From: Enterovirga rhinocerotis
GTDB lineage: Bacteria > Pseudomonadota > Alphaproteobacteria > Rhizobiales > Beijerinckiaceae
Direction: 5' to 3'
DNA: 64,000 nucleotides
Assembly (NCBI RefSeq): GCF_004363955.1
Contig: NZ_SNZR01000014.1
Coordinates: 310,001 to 374,000 of the forward strand
Below, one piece after another: positions 7,537 to 15,546 of the stretch (positions are counted from its first letter, which is position 1; the number at the start of each line of letters is the position of its first letter). A program made the position numbers and the translations under genes. The notes beneath the pieces are model-generated. The model saw only the letters and a list, made by a program, of their open reading frames with translations, was not told where the DNA came from and did no database searches.

Positions 7537-8739
7537 ATGAGACGCGCGACGCGATGGGCCTTGCCCGCCGCCATCCTGGCCCTGTTCACCTCGGCCGCGC
7601 TGGCCGAGCCGGTGAAGCTCGGCGTGCTCACCGACATGGGCGGTCCGTTCTCCGACCTGTCGGGCCGAGGCTCTGTCGAGGCCGCGCGCCTCGCGATCGA
7701 GGATTTCGGCGGCAAGGTGCTCGGCCAGCCGATCGAACTCGTCTTCGCCGACCATCAGCAGAAGCCCGAGATCGGCCTCAACATCGCCCGGCAATGGCTC
7801 GATCAGGACAAGGTCGACGTCATCCTCGACGTCCCGAATTCCGGCATCGCGCTGGCCGTCCAGAACATCATCAAGGACAAGAACAAGATCGCGATCTACG
7901 CGAGCGCGGCGACCGACCGCCTGACCGAGGATAGCTGCAACGGCCACGGCCTTCACTGGACCTTCGACACCTATTCGCAGACGCAGGGTGCCTCGCGCGC
8001 CATGATCCAGCAGGGGATCGATACCTGGTTCCTGCTCGTCGCCGACTACGCCTACGGCCACAGCATGGAAGCGGCCATGCGCGCGGCGGTGCCGAAGAAT
8101 GGCGGCAAGATCGTCGGCAGCGTGCGCCATCCGCTGGCGACGCTCGACTTCTCCTCCTACCTCCTCCAGGCGCAGGGGACGGGTGCCAAGATCATCGCGC
8201 TCGCCTCGGGCGGCGACGCGACGATCAACGCCATCAAGCAGGGCCGGGAATTCGGCCTCGACAAGAGCGGCACGCGGCTCGCGAGCCTGCTGACGTTCCT
8301 GACGGACGTCCACACGCTCGGACTCGACACGATGCAGGGTCTGCAATTCGCCGTGCCCTTCTATTGGGACATGGACGACAAGACCCGGGAATTCTCGAAG
8401 CGCTTCGAGGCCAGGACCGGCAAGAAGCCGGGAGAGGCACAGTCTGGCGTCTATTCCGGCGTCCTGCATTACCTCAAGGCCGTCCAGGCCGTGGGCAGCA
8501 AGGATACCCAGAAGGTCCTCGCCAAGATGCGCGAGATGCCGGTCGAGGACGCGGTGACGCGCAACGGCACGCTCCTGCCGAACGGCCGCATGATCCACGA
8601 CATGTTCCTCGTGCGCGTGAAGAAGCCGTCGGAATCGAAGGGGCCGTGGGACTATTACGCCATCGAGACCACGATCCCGGCCGACAAGGCGTTCCGTCCG
8701 CTCTCCGAAAGCGCCTGCCCGCTGACGAAGAAGGGCTGA
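7537..8739 (+). CDS. ABC-transporter periplasmic substrate-binding protein, Liv/branched-chain type (2)
   Basis: 400-residue LivK-like binding protein with a signal peptide cleaved after SAALA. The mature protein opens VKLGVLTDMGGPFSDLSG. It is the close paralogue of the protein at 4224-5477, with the same landmarks (IEDFGGKVLG, ADHQQK, HWTFDTY, ESKGPWDYY). The start has GGGAGGAACGA in front. It is 86 bases downstream of, and codirectional with, the IclR gene. Like its paralogue it has no adjacent permease or ATPase. The two copies may bind related ligands or serve different growth stages. Confidence 0.89.
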   Translation: MRRATRWALPAAILALFTSAALAEPVKLGVLTDMGGPFSDLSGRGSVEAARLAIEDFGGKVLGQPIELVFADHQQKPEIGLNIARQWLDQDKVDVILDVPNSGIALAVQNIIKDKNKIAIYASAATDRLTEDSCNGHGLHWTFDTYSQTQGASRAMIQQGIDTWFLLVADYAYGHSMEAAMRAAVPKNGGKIVGSVRHPLATLDFSSYLLQAQGTGAKIIALASGGDATINAIKQGREFGLDKSGTRLASLLTFLTDVHTLGLDTMQGLQFAVPFYWDMDDKTREFSKRFEARTGKKPGEAQSGVYSGVLHYLKAVQAVGSKDTQKVLAKMREMPVEDAVTRNGTLLPNGRMIHDMFLVRVKKPSESKGPWDYYAIETTIPADKAFRPLSESACPLTKKG

Positions 8740-8775
8740 ACGCCGCCAACGCGGCATTGAGGCGACATTCGCCTC

Positions 8776-10587
8776 TCACGCATCCGCGACGTCGCGGATG
8801 CGTAGCTCCGCCTTCTCCCCGCCTCCCCAGCGGTCGAGGCTGAGCGTTCCGGCGACATGGACGAGGCCGTCCCGCGCGGCGGCGAGGGCCTGTCCGAGGG
8901 GCTGGCCGGCGGCACGGAAGGCGATGGCGCGGATGGTCTGTCCGTCGCCCGCCCGGAAGGTCGCGCGGACATGGCCGGTCCCGACCTCGCGGCAATCGAC
9001 GAGCCGGTGCCGCGCGAGGGCGACGACGGGCTCCGGCTGGCCCTGGCCGAAGGGGCCGGCGCGGTCGAGTTCGTGGATCAGGTCCGCGCTCGCGCCACCG
9101 GCCGACAGAATGCCGTCGATCTCCAGCGCGTCCGGGGAGGCCGCGAGCACCGCGACCGCGGAGCCGAGCTCGCGTTCGAGGCAGGTCGCGAACCGCGCCA
9201 GCCCGTCCGCGGCGACCGTGGCGCCGGCCGCCATGGCGTGACCGCCGCCCTTGACCGCGTCGCCGCAGGCGACGGCCGCCCGCACGGCCCGGCCGAGATC
9301 GACGCCGGGGATCGAGCGGCCGGACCCCGTCGCCGTCCCGTCCGGGCGCGCGCCGAAGGCGAAGACGGGGCGGCCGAAACGCTCCTTCACCCGCGCCGCG
9401 ACGAGCCCGACGATGCCCGGATGCCAGCCGGGCGAGACGAGGACGAGGGCCGGCAGGTCCGGCCGAGCCGAGAGCATCGCATCGGCCTCCGCGATCGCTT
9501 CCTCGACCGCGAGCCGCTCGATCGCCTGGCGCTCGGCATTGAGCGTGTCGAGCGTCTCGGCGATGGCAGCGGCGGCGGTCGGGTCCTGTTCGAGCAGCAG
9601 CCGGGCACCGAGCGAGGAATCGCCGATCCGCCCGCCCGCATTGATGCGCGGGCCGAGCAGGAAGCCCAGATGCCAGGCTTCGGGCGCCTCGGCGAGCCGG
9701 GCCGCATCGGCGAGGGCCGAGAGGCCGACGCGGCGGCGCTGCTTCATCACCGCGAGGCCCTGGCGCACGAAGGCGCGGTTCAGCCCCGTCAGCGGCACGA
9801 CGTCGGCGATCGTCGCGAGCGCGACGAGATCGAGCCCGGCCAGGAGGTCGGGCTCCGGCCGTGCGGCGAAGAAGCCCCGGCTCCGCAACTCCCGTGCGAG
9901 GGCGACGAGGGCCATGAAGACGATGCCGGCCGCCGCGAGATGGCCGAGGCCGGAGAGGTCGTCGAGACGGTTCGGGTTCACGATCGCGACCGCCGGGGGC
10001 AGCGTCTCGGGGGCGCCGTGATGGTCGAGCACGACGATGTCGACGCCGAGGCGGGCGGCCTCGGCCAGGGGCTCCTGGCCGGCCGTACCGCAATCGACCG
10101 TGACGATGAGCCGGGCGCCCTCCTCGGCGAGGCGGCGGATCGCCTCGACGTTCGGACCATAGCCCTCCGTCATCCGGTCCGGGATGTGGATCGCCGGGAT
10201 CGTCCCGCAGGAAGTGAGGTAATCGGCCAGCAGCGCCGAGCTGCAGGCGCCGTCGACGTCGTAATCGCCGAAGATCGCGACCTTCTCCCGGTTCAGGATC
10301 GCATCCGCGAGCCGGGCTGCGGCCACGTCCATGGCCGTCAGCCGGCTCGGATCGGGCATGAGATCGCGCAGCCGAGGCGCGAGGAAGGCCGGGACCGCCT
10401 GGACGCCGACGCCGCGCGACGCGAGGATCCGCGCCAGGAGATCGGGCAGGCCATGGGTCTGGGCGATCGCGAGGGCGATCGGACCCGCTTCCGGCGCGAG
10501 CCGCTCCTGCCAGCGCCGCCCGAGCGCAGAGTGCTCGACGCCGAGAAGCGCGCGTCTCTCGCCTGGGGCCGTCGCTGATTCGGACAT
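8776..10587 (-). CDS. recJ: single-stranded-DNA-specific 5'-3' exonuclease RecJ
   Basis: 603 residues, normal length for RecJ. The DHH-phosphoesterase motifs are present: FGDYDVDG near residue 85, the VDCGTAG motif, and the name-giving DHH (VLDHHGAPE) near residue 160; the DHHA1 domain has GGGHAMAAGAT near residue 410, and a C-terminal OB-like domain follows. RecJ degrades single-stranded DNA from 5' ends in RecF-pathway recombination and base-excision/mismatch repair, using Mn/Mg ions bound by the Asp/His residues. It appears to be transcribed alone; the gene to its right ends 83 bases before its start. Confidence 0.96.
   Translation of the reverse strand: MSESATAPGERRALLGVEHSALGRRWQERLAPEAGPIALAIAQTHGLPDLLARILASRGVGVQAVPAFLAPRLRDLMPDPSRLTAMDVAAARLADAILNREKVAIFGDYDVDGACSSALLADYLTSCGTIPAIHIPDRMTEGYGPNVEAIRRLAEEGARLIVTVDCGTAGQEPLAEAARLGVDIVVLDHHGAPETLPPAVAIVNPNRLDDLSGLGHLAAAGIVFMALVALARELRSRGFFAARPEPDLLAGLDLVALATIADVVPLTGLNRAFVRQGLAVMKQRRRVGLSALADAARLAEAPEAWHLGFLLGPRINAGGRIGDSSLGARLLLEQDPTAAAAIAETLDTLNAERQAIERLAVEEAIAEADAMLSARPDLPALVLVSPGWHPGIVGLVAARVKERFGRPVFAFGARPDGTATGSGRSIPGVDLGRAVRAAVACGDAVKGGGHAMAAGATVAADGLARFATCLERELGSAVAVLAASPDALEIDGILSAGGASADLIHELDRAGPFGQGQPEPVVALARHRLVDCREVGTGHVRATFRAGDGQTIRAIAFRAAGQPLGQALAAARDGLVHVAGTLSLDRWGGGEKAELRIRDVADA
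8778..8803. terminator. 26-bp perfect palindrome at the convergent ends of the binding-protein and recJ genes
   Basis: Two 13-base arms (ACGCATCCGCGAC and its exact complement) meet with no spacer. The palindrome begins in the recJ stop codon and forms the last codons of recJ, 38 bases after the stop of the convergent binding-protein gene. A second small hairpin (GAGGCGACATTCGCCTC, 8759-8775) is adjacent. There is no T-run, so it would be at most a structure-dependent bidirectional terminator or mRNA 3' stabiliser. Confidence 0.5.
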
Positions 10588-10670
10588 GCCGAACCCTAGC
10601 CGAGGCGGCGCCCGTCGCTAAAGCGGGCGCCGATGGCGGGGGTGGATCACGGGGATAACGGCCGCTGCGC

Positions 10671-12239
10671 TCACGGCGCGAGGTTGCCGCAACCGATCTT
10701 CACGTCGCCGTCGCAGACGCCGTTCGCCTTCGTGCCGAAGGCGCAGAAGAGGCCGCCGCCATTGGCGAGGTCGAACCGGTCGGAGGACTTGCCCGCGAGC
10801 GCCGACACGCAGACGGCCGGCGCCGAGACCTCGCCCTTCAGCGGGCCGGACATCGTGAAGCCGAGATAGCCGTTGCTTTCCATGCCGCGGCTGATCGGCA
10901 GGATCTCGGTGGCCGATTGCTTCCCGCCCTTGAAGACCGTGATGAGGCCGCGTCCGGCCTTGTCGCCGCCCGTGAAATCGACGGTCGCCTGGTAGGTATA
11001 GGTGTCCTGGCCGAAGCGCAGGCCGAAGGTGAAGAGCAGCGAGTTCGGATCGTTGTCGAGGCGCTTGCCCTGGACGGTGGGCTGGGTCTGCGCGTCAACG
11101 ACGGGGAAGCCCTCCGCGGTCGTCCCGCCGGCCGTTCTCGGGCCGGGACCGGGCTTCGGTCCGGATTCCGGCTGGGACGGACCCGGCGTCGGTTCCGTTT
11201 TCTTCTCGTCGTCGAGGAAGGCGCCGATCAGGGCAAGGAGGGCGAAAGCCGCGACGATGGCTCCGGCGGCGCCGAGCACGAGCTTCAACCAGGTCGGCCT
11301 GCCGGCCGCTCGCGCCGCGACGCCCGGCAGCGGCTGGACCGGCGGCGGCGAGGGCGCGCCGGGAAGGGGCTGAACGCCGGGCATCGCCCCGGCGCCCGGG
11401 AGCGGCATCACCGGCGGCACGCCACCCGAGGGAAGGGGCTGCACCCCCGAGAGGGGCTGCACCCCCGGCAGAGGTTGCACCCCCGGCAGAGGTTGCACCC
11501 CCGGGAGGGGTTGCACCCCCGGCAGGGGCTGCACGCCTGGCAGGCGTTCGACGCCCGGCAGCGGGCGAACCGGGGGAAGCGGCTGCACCGGCGGCAGGCC
11601 CGTCTCGGGCGAGACGGCTCCGGCGACGCCGGCATGAAGCGGTCCGGTGGAGGCGGGCGACGGAACCGGCAGTTCCGGGGGCGGCGGCAGAGGATTGACC
11701 TGGACGGGCGGCGCGATCTCCGGCCCCGCTGCCGCCAGCACGGAATCCTCGTGCGCAGGTCCTCCGGGGGAGGGCAGGGGCGGAAGGCCGGGCGGTGCCA
11801 AGGCAGCCCCTCCGGAAGCAGGCAGCGGCGGCAGGGGAGCGGGCGGCGCGTCCGCCGCGACCGGCTCCGGCGCGGGATCGGGCGCAGCCGGTCGTGGGGG
11901 CGCCGCGTCCGCAGCGGGCGCGCCGCCGGCCAGGCGCCCGAGTGCCAGGGCCCAGATGTCGACGGCCCGCCGGGCGAAGTCCGGCGCCGCTCCGAACTGG
12001 TCGACGAGAAGATTGGTCTCTTGGCCGATCTCGGCCGGATCGGGCGCTCCGCTGCCGGCCTTCAAGCGCTCGGGCACGCCGGCATCGAGGGCCGTGAGCA
12101 GAAGATGGATGTCCCGGCCCGCATCGGGCGCCCTCGCGCGAAGCGCCGCCTGCAAGTCCGCCCGCCTCGCGAGCAGGTCCGGTCCGGGTTCGGACAGGAG
12201 GCCCCGGAGGATGGCAGCGAGTTCGGACGGTTCGGCCAT
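10671..12239 (-). CDS. unnamed proline-rich single-pass membrane protein with GVQPLP repeats
   Basis: I do not recognise a named family. 522 residues from the ATG at 12239. Residues 1-103 form a helical domain (LLARRADLQAALRARAPD, IHLLLTALDAGVPERL, ARRAVDIWALALGRL) shared with the neighbouring protein at 12357. Residues 104-317 are Pro/Ala-rich and contain six consecutive hexads GVQPLP (235-270, one as GVQPLS). A transmembrane segment spans 318-342, and a ~150-residue C-terminal domain (from about 378) has four cysteines near its end (VCVSAL, GLFCAFG, GVCDG, IGCGN) and no recognised motif. Orientation is probably N-in, with the Cys-containing domain in the periplasm. The long Pro-rich region would sit on the cytoplasmic side and act as a spacer or scaffold. 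Confidence 0.75.
   Translation of the reverse strand: MAEPSELAAILRGLLSEPGPDLLARRADLQAALRARAPDAGRDIHLLLTALDAGVPERLKAGSGAPDPAEIGQETNLLVDQFGAAPDFARRAVDIWALALGRLAGGAPAADAAPPRPAAPDPAPEPVAADAPPAPLPPLPASGGAALAPPGLPPLPSPGGPAHEDSVLAAAGPEIAPPVQVNPLPPPPELPVPSPASTGPLHAGVAGAVSPETGLPPVQPLPPVRPLPGVERLPGVQPLPGVQPLPGVQPLPGVQPLPGVQPLSGVQPLPSGGVPPVMPLPGAGAMPGVQPLPGAPSPPPVQPLPGVAARAAGRPTWLKLVLGAAGAIVAAFALLALIGAFLDDEKKTEPTPGPSQPESGPKPGPGPRTAGGTTAEGFPVVDAQTQPTVQGKRLDNDPNSLLFTFGLRFGQDTYTYQATVDFTGGDKAGRGLITVFKGGKQSATEILPISRGMESNGYLGFTMSGPLKGEVSAPAVCVSALAGKSSDRFDLANGGGLFCAFGTKANGVCDGDVKIGCGNLAP
11430..11537 (-). repeat. 18-bp tandem repeat, six units, coding
   Basis: Six consecutive 18-base units encode the GVQPLP hexads of the unnamed membrane protein. 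Units differ by a few substitutions (GGCAGAGGTTGCACCCCC, GGCAGGGGCTGCACG..., GAGAGGGGCTGCACCCCC on the plus strand). All lengths are multiples of three, so unit gain or loss by slippage would change spacer length without breaking the frame. Confidence 0.9.
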
Positions 12240-12259
12240 GGTCGATCCTATCGGGGGCG

Positions 12260-12298
12260 AGAGCATGATGTCATGTCACGGAACCGACGACATGCTCT
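12260..12298. repeat. intergenic inverted repeat AGAGCATG...CATGCTCT
   Basis: AGAGCATG (12260-12267) pairs with CATGCTCT (12291-12298), with inner matches GTC...GAC. The layout resembles a dispersed Rhizobiales intergenic palindrome, typically GAGCATG...CATGCTC, known to me from many genomes. It lies in the 117-base gap upstream of the gene starting at 12239. The rest of the gap is AT-rich (CTAACTTATTGTGATCGCG) and may hold its promoter. Confidence 0.55.
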
Positions 12299-12356
12299 AA
12301 CTTATTGTGATCGCGTGCTGTTATCGGGAAATCGGATTCCATGTCCGCAGCCTGCT

Positions 12357-12875
12357 CTAGACAAGTCCGAGCCAGCGGGCGAGCGCGACGAACGCCAGCA
12401 GGGCAGCGATCAGGACCCCGCCCCAGCGCCCGAACCAGCTCGGCTGATCGGCATAGGCTAGGGGCGGCGCGGGGGGTGGAGCCAGGGTTTCGGAGACCGC
12501 CGGTGCGTGGCGCGGTGGCGGCAGGGATGCCTGCGGGGCGCGGAGCGCGAGGGTGGCGCGGCCCCAGGTCTCGGCGGCCTGGAGCGCGAAGGAGCGCTCG
12601 CAGCCGAATTCGTCCGCCATCCGGCCCGCCTCGGCGGCAAGGAGAGCGGGGGCGACCGGATCGGCCGCCGCCTGCAACCGGGAGGGAGCGCCGACATCCA
12701 GCGCCGCCAGAAGGAGCCTGATCTCGCGCAGGGCCGTCGGCGCATAGTCGCGCAGCAGCCCGTGCAGCCGCGCGCGCTGACCCAGCACCGCCGATCCGTG
12801 GCGCCGCGCGAGCCCGACCAGGATCGGGGCAAGGTCCGGCTGGCCGGCCGGCCGGTTCTCGAAACTCGCCGCCAT
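12357..12875 (-). CDS. unnamed small membrane protein sharing the N-terminal domain of the 10671-12239 protein
   Basis: 172 residues, family not recognised. Residues ~14-112 align with the start of the neighbouring protein: LAPILVGLARRHG, RARLHGLLRDYAP, REIRLLLAALDVGAPSRLQ, RMADEFGCERSFALQAAETWGRATLAL. A Pro-rich linker (113-145) leads to one C-terminal transmembrane segment (about 152-170), so it is probably tail-anchored with the helical domain in the cytoplasm. It lies 117 bases upstream of its paralogue in the same direction. The pair probably arose by duplication and may form a heteromer; function unknown. Confidence 0.72.
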   Translation of the reverse strand: MAASFENRPAGQPDLAPILVGLARRHGSAVLGQRARLHGLLRDYAPTALREIRLLLAALDVGAPSRLQAAADPVAPALLAAEAGRMADEFGCERSFALQAAETWGRATLALRAPQASLPPPRHAPAVSETLAPPPAPPLAYADQPSWFGRWGGVLIAALLAFVALARWLGLV

Positions 12876-13030
12876 CGTCGCCTGGTCAGCCTCCGGCCGG
12901 ATCGACCCGTCGGGATCGGATCATGGCGTGCCTATGCGCCGATCCCGCGTCAAGATCGGCGGAGGCCGCGCAGCCGCATTTTCCGGCCGCTTCGCGAAAG
13001 GCGAACGATGGGCAGGCGTGAGCCGGCGGA

Positions 13031-14659
13031 TCAGCCGGCGGCCGGTGCCCGCGGCGCCTTGTCGAACCTGCCATGCCCGGGCGCGGCGGCGAACAGCGCC
13101 TTCGTGTAATCGTGCTGCGGATTGCCGAAGACCTCGCCGGACGGGCCGGCCTCCACCACCTTGCCGTTCAGCATCACGACGACGCTGTCGCAGATACGTG
13201 CGGCGACCCGCAGGTCGTGAGTGATGAAGAGCATGGCGAGGCCGAGCTTCTCCCGGATGTCCTCGAGGAGTTCGAGCACCTGTTTCTGGACCGACACGTC
13301 GAGCGCCGAGACGGCCTCGTCCGCGATCAGCACTTCCGGCTGCATCGCGAGGGCGCGCGCGATCGCGATGCGCTGGCGCTGGCCGCCCGAGAATTCGTGG
13401 GGATAGCGGTCGAGCCCGGCCGGCTCCATGTCGACGAGCTTGAGGAGGTCGCGGGCCCGCTCCCAGGCCTCGGCACGGCTGGTGCCGTAATTCATCGGCC
13501 CCTCGATGATGGACTGCCCGACCGTCCGCCGCGGATTGAGCGAGCGATACGGATCCTGGAAGATCACCTGGATGCGGCGCCGGATGGGGTGCAGCGCCCT
13601 TTGGGGCTTCTGGCCGATCTCCTCGTCGCCGAGGCGGATCTCGCCGGCTGTCGGATCGACGAAGCGCGCGATGCAGCGGGCGAGCGTCGATTTGCCGGAG
13701 CCCGATTCCCCGACGATCCCGAGCGTTTCGCCGGGCCGGAGCGAGATGGACACCTTGTCCAGCGCCTTGACCGTCCGGCCGCCGAGGACGCCGCCGCCAT
13801 AGACCTTCTCGACATCGCGCGTCGTGACGAGGGGCGCCTTGTCGGGGATGGGGCGTGCCGGGGGCGGCACCGCGCTCGGCACCGCGTCGATCAGCATGCG
13901 CGTATAGGGATCGCGCGGATGGTTGAGCACCTCGTCCGCCGTCCCTTCCTCGACGAGCTTGCCCCGGCGCATCACGACGACGCGGTCGGCGATCTCGGCG
14001 ACGACGCCGAAATCATGCGTGATGAAGAGGATGCCGCTGTCGTGGCGGGCCTGGAGCTCGCGCATCAGCTTCAGGATCTGCGCCTGGGTCGTCACGTCGA
14101 GCGCGGTCGTCGGCTCGTCGGCGATGATGAGGGCCGGCTCGTTGGCGAGCGCCATCGCGATCATGACCCGCTGGCGCTGGCCGCCCGACAACTGGTGCGG
14201 ATAGGCCTTCGCCATCTCCGCCGGCCGCGGCAGGCGCACGTCGTCCATCAGCGCGAGCACCCTGGCCGAGCGTTCGGCCCGGCTCAGCTTCGTGTCGTGC
14301 CAGTCGAGCGCCTCCGCGATCTGGTCGCCGACCGGCATGACGGGGTTCAGGGCCGTCATCGGCTCCTGGAAGATCATCGCCATCCGGCTGCCGCGCAATT
14401 CGCGCAGGCGCGCCTTCGAGGCGGTGAGAGTGTCCTCGCCCTGGAGCAGGATCTCGCCCGCGACCGGCTTCAGCACGGGCGGCAGGAGCCCCATCGTGGT
14501 GAAGGCGGTGACGGATTTGCCCGAGCCCGATTCCCCGACGACGCAGACGATCTCGCGCGGCCGGACCGTGATGTTGATGCCTTCGACGGCGTTCGGGCGC
14601 TCTCCGCCGCGCGGCAGCGCGACGGCGAGGTTGCGGATATCGAGGACCGGCGCGCTCAT
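13031..14659 (-). CDS. peptide ABC transporter, fused double ATP-binding protein (DppD-DppF type)
   Basis: 542 residues holding two complete ABC ATPase domains in one chain. Each half has Walker A GESGSGKS, a signature (LSGGQRQR in the first, FSGGQRQR in the second) and a Walker B ([24 protein letters not shown]). Each half ends with the oligopeptide-type C-terminal extension. Such fusions replace the DppD/DppF pair and drive uptake through the two permeases encoded just upstream. Its ATG overlaps the stop of the permease gene (ATGA), showing coupling. It is the last gene of the operon that starts at 20878. Confidence 0.93.
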   Translation of the reverse strand: MSAPVLDIRNLAVALPRGGERPNAVEGINITVRPREIVCVVGESGSGKSVTAFTTMGLLPPVLKPVAGEILLQGEDTLTASKARLRELRGSRMAMIFQEPMTALNPVMPVGDQIAEALDWHDTKLSRAERSARVLALMDDVRLPRPAEMAKAYPHQLSGGQRQRVMIAMALANEPALIIADEPTTALDVTTQAQILKLMRELQARHDSGILFITHDFGVVAEIADRVVVMRRGKLVEEGTADEVLNHPRDPYTRMLIDAVPSAVPPPARPIPDKAPLVTTRDVEKVYGGGVLGGRTVKALDKVSISLRPGETLGIVGESGSGKSTLARCIARFVDPTAGEIRLGDEEIGQKPQRALHPIRRRIQVIFQDPYRSLNPRRTVGQSIIEGPMNYGTSRAEAWERARDLLKLVDMEPAGLDRYPHEFSGGQRQRIAIARALAMQPEVLIADEAVSALDVSVQKQVLELLEDIREKLGLAMLFITHDLRVAARICDSVVVMLNGKVVEAGPSGEVFGNPQHDYTKALFAAAPGHGRFDKAPRAPAAG

Positions 14660-15546
14660 CCGACATTCCCGAGGCGACGGGCGAGGCGGGGATCGAGCGT
14701 GTCCCGCAGGCCATCGCCCATGATGTTGATGGCGAGCACGGTCGCGGCGACGCAGAGGCCGGGGAACAGGATCACCCAGGGCGCGATCTGGAAGCTCTGG
14801 CGGCCCTCGGCCATGATGTTCCCCCAGCTCGGCGTCTCGGTCGGGATGCCGGCTCCGAGGAAGGACAGGATCGCCTCGGTCAGGATGGCCGCGCCGCAGA
14901 TATAGGTCGCCTGGACGATCAGGGGCGCGATGGTGTTGGGCAGGACGTGGCGCCACAGCACCTTCGGGAGCGGGGTGCCGACGCCGATCGCCGCCTCGAC
15001 ATAGGGCTCCTCGCGGACGGTGAGGACGACGGAGCGGACGAGGCGGGCGACGCGCGGGATCTCGGGGATCACGATCGCGACGATCACCGTGACGATGCCG
15101 GCGCCGGACAGCGTGACCATGGCGATGGCGAGCAGGATGGCCGGGATGGCCATGATGCCGTCCATGACCCGCATGACGATCATGTCGAGCATGCGGAAAT
15201 AGCCCGCGACGACTCCGATCAGCGTTCCGATGATCACGGCGATGGTCGCGACCGCGAAGCCGACGAAGAGGGAGATCTGCGCGCCGTAGATGACGCGGCT
15301 ATAGACGTCGCGGCCGAACTGGTCCGTGCCGAGCCAGGCGACGTCCGACGGTGGACGGAGCCGGAAGCGAGGGCGCAGGAAGGTCGGATCGACCGTCCAC
15401 AGGAGCGGCGCCGCGAGGGCCGCGACCAGCACGATCCCGAGGACGACGAGCCCCACGATCACGCTCGGATTGGTCAGCGCGCGGGGCAGGCGCCGCCGTG
15501 CCGGGGGCGGCGGAAGTGCCGCGTCGGAAGCTCCGGTCGCGCTCAA
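14656..15546 (-). CDS. peptide ABC transporter permease, DppC type
   Basis: 296-residue inner-membrane permease with about six hydrophobic segments. The N-terminal segment (LTNPSVIVGLVVLGIVLVAAL) precedes the periplasmic loop with the DppC-type hallmark WLGTDQFGRDVYSR. The ATPase-contact EAA loop is EAAIGVGTPLPKVLWRHVLPN. The chosen start is TTG at 15546, whose bases overlap the TGA of the upstream dppB-type gene; no ATG or GTG is in frame between that stop and the first membrane segment. It forms the translocation pore with the DppB-type partner. Confidence 0.9.
   Translation of the reverse strand: MSATGASDAALPPPPARRRLPRALTNPSVIVGLVVLGIVLVAALAAPLLWTVDPTFLRPRFRLRPPSDVAWLGTDQFGRDVYSRVIYGAQISLFVGFAVATIAVIIGTLIGVVAGYFRMLDMIVMRVMDGIMAIPAILLAIAMVTLSGAGIVTVIVAIVIPEIPRVARLVRSVVLTVREEPYVEAAIGVGTPLPKVLWRHVLPNTIAPLIVQATYICGAAILTEAILSFLGAGIPTETPSWGNIMAEGRQSFQIAPWVILFPGLCVAATVLAINIMGDGLRDTLDPRLARRLGNVG

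Noticed and set aside
8474-10587. Long frames of 539 (minus) and 573 (plus) residues over recJ
   Set aside because: Both are out-of-frame readings of recJ with Arg/Pro/Gly-rich translations; recJ itself has all its catalytic motifs.
11430-11537. CRISPR array
   Set aside because: The 18-base repeats are directly adjacent with no unique spacers and stay in frame, so this is a coding minisatellite.
10917-12461. 514-residue plus-strand frame with GLHPRQ/GLHPREG repeats
   Set aside because: It is the antisense of the 18-bp repeat in the 10671-12239 gene. The opposite strand has a start, a membrane helix, a paralogous domain and sensible amino-acid use, so the repeat is coded there.
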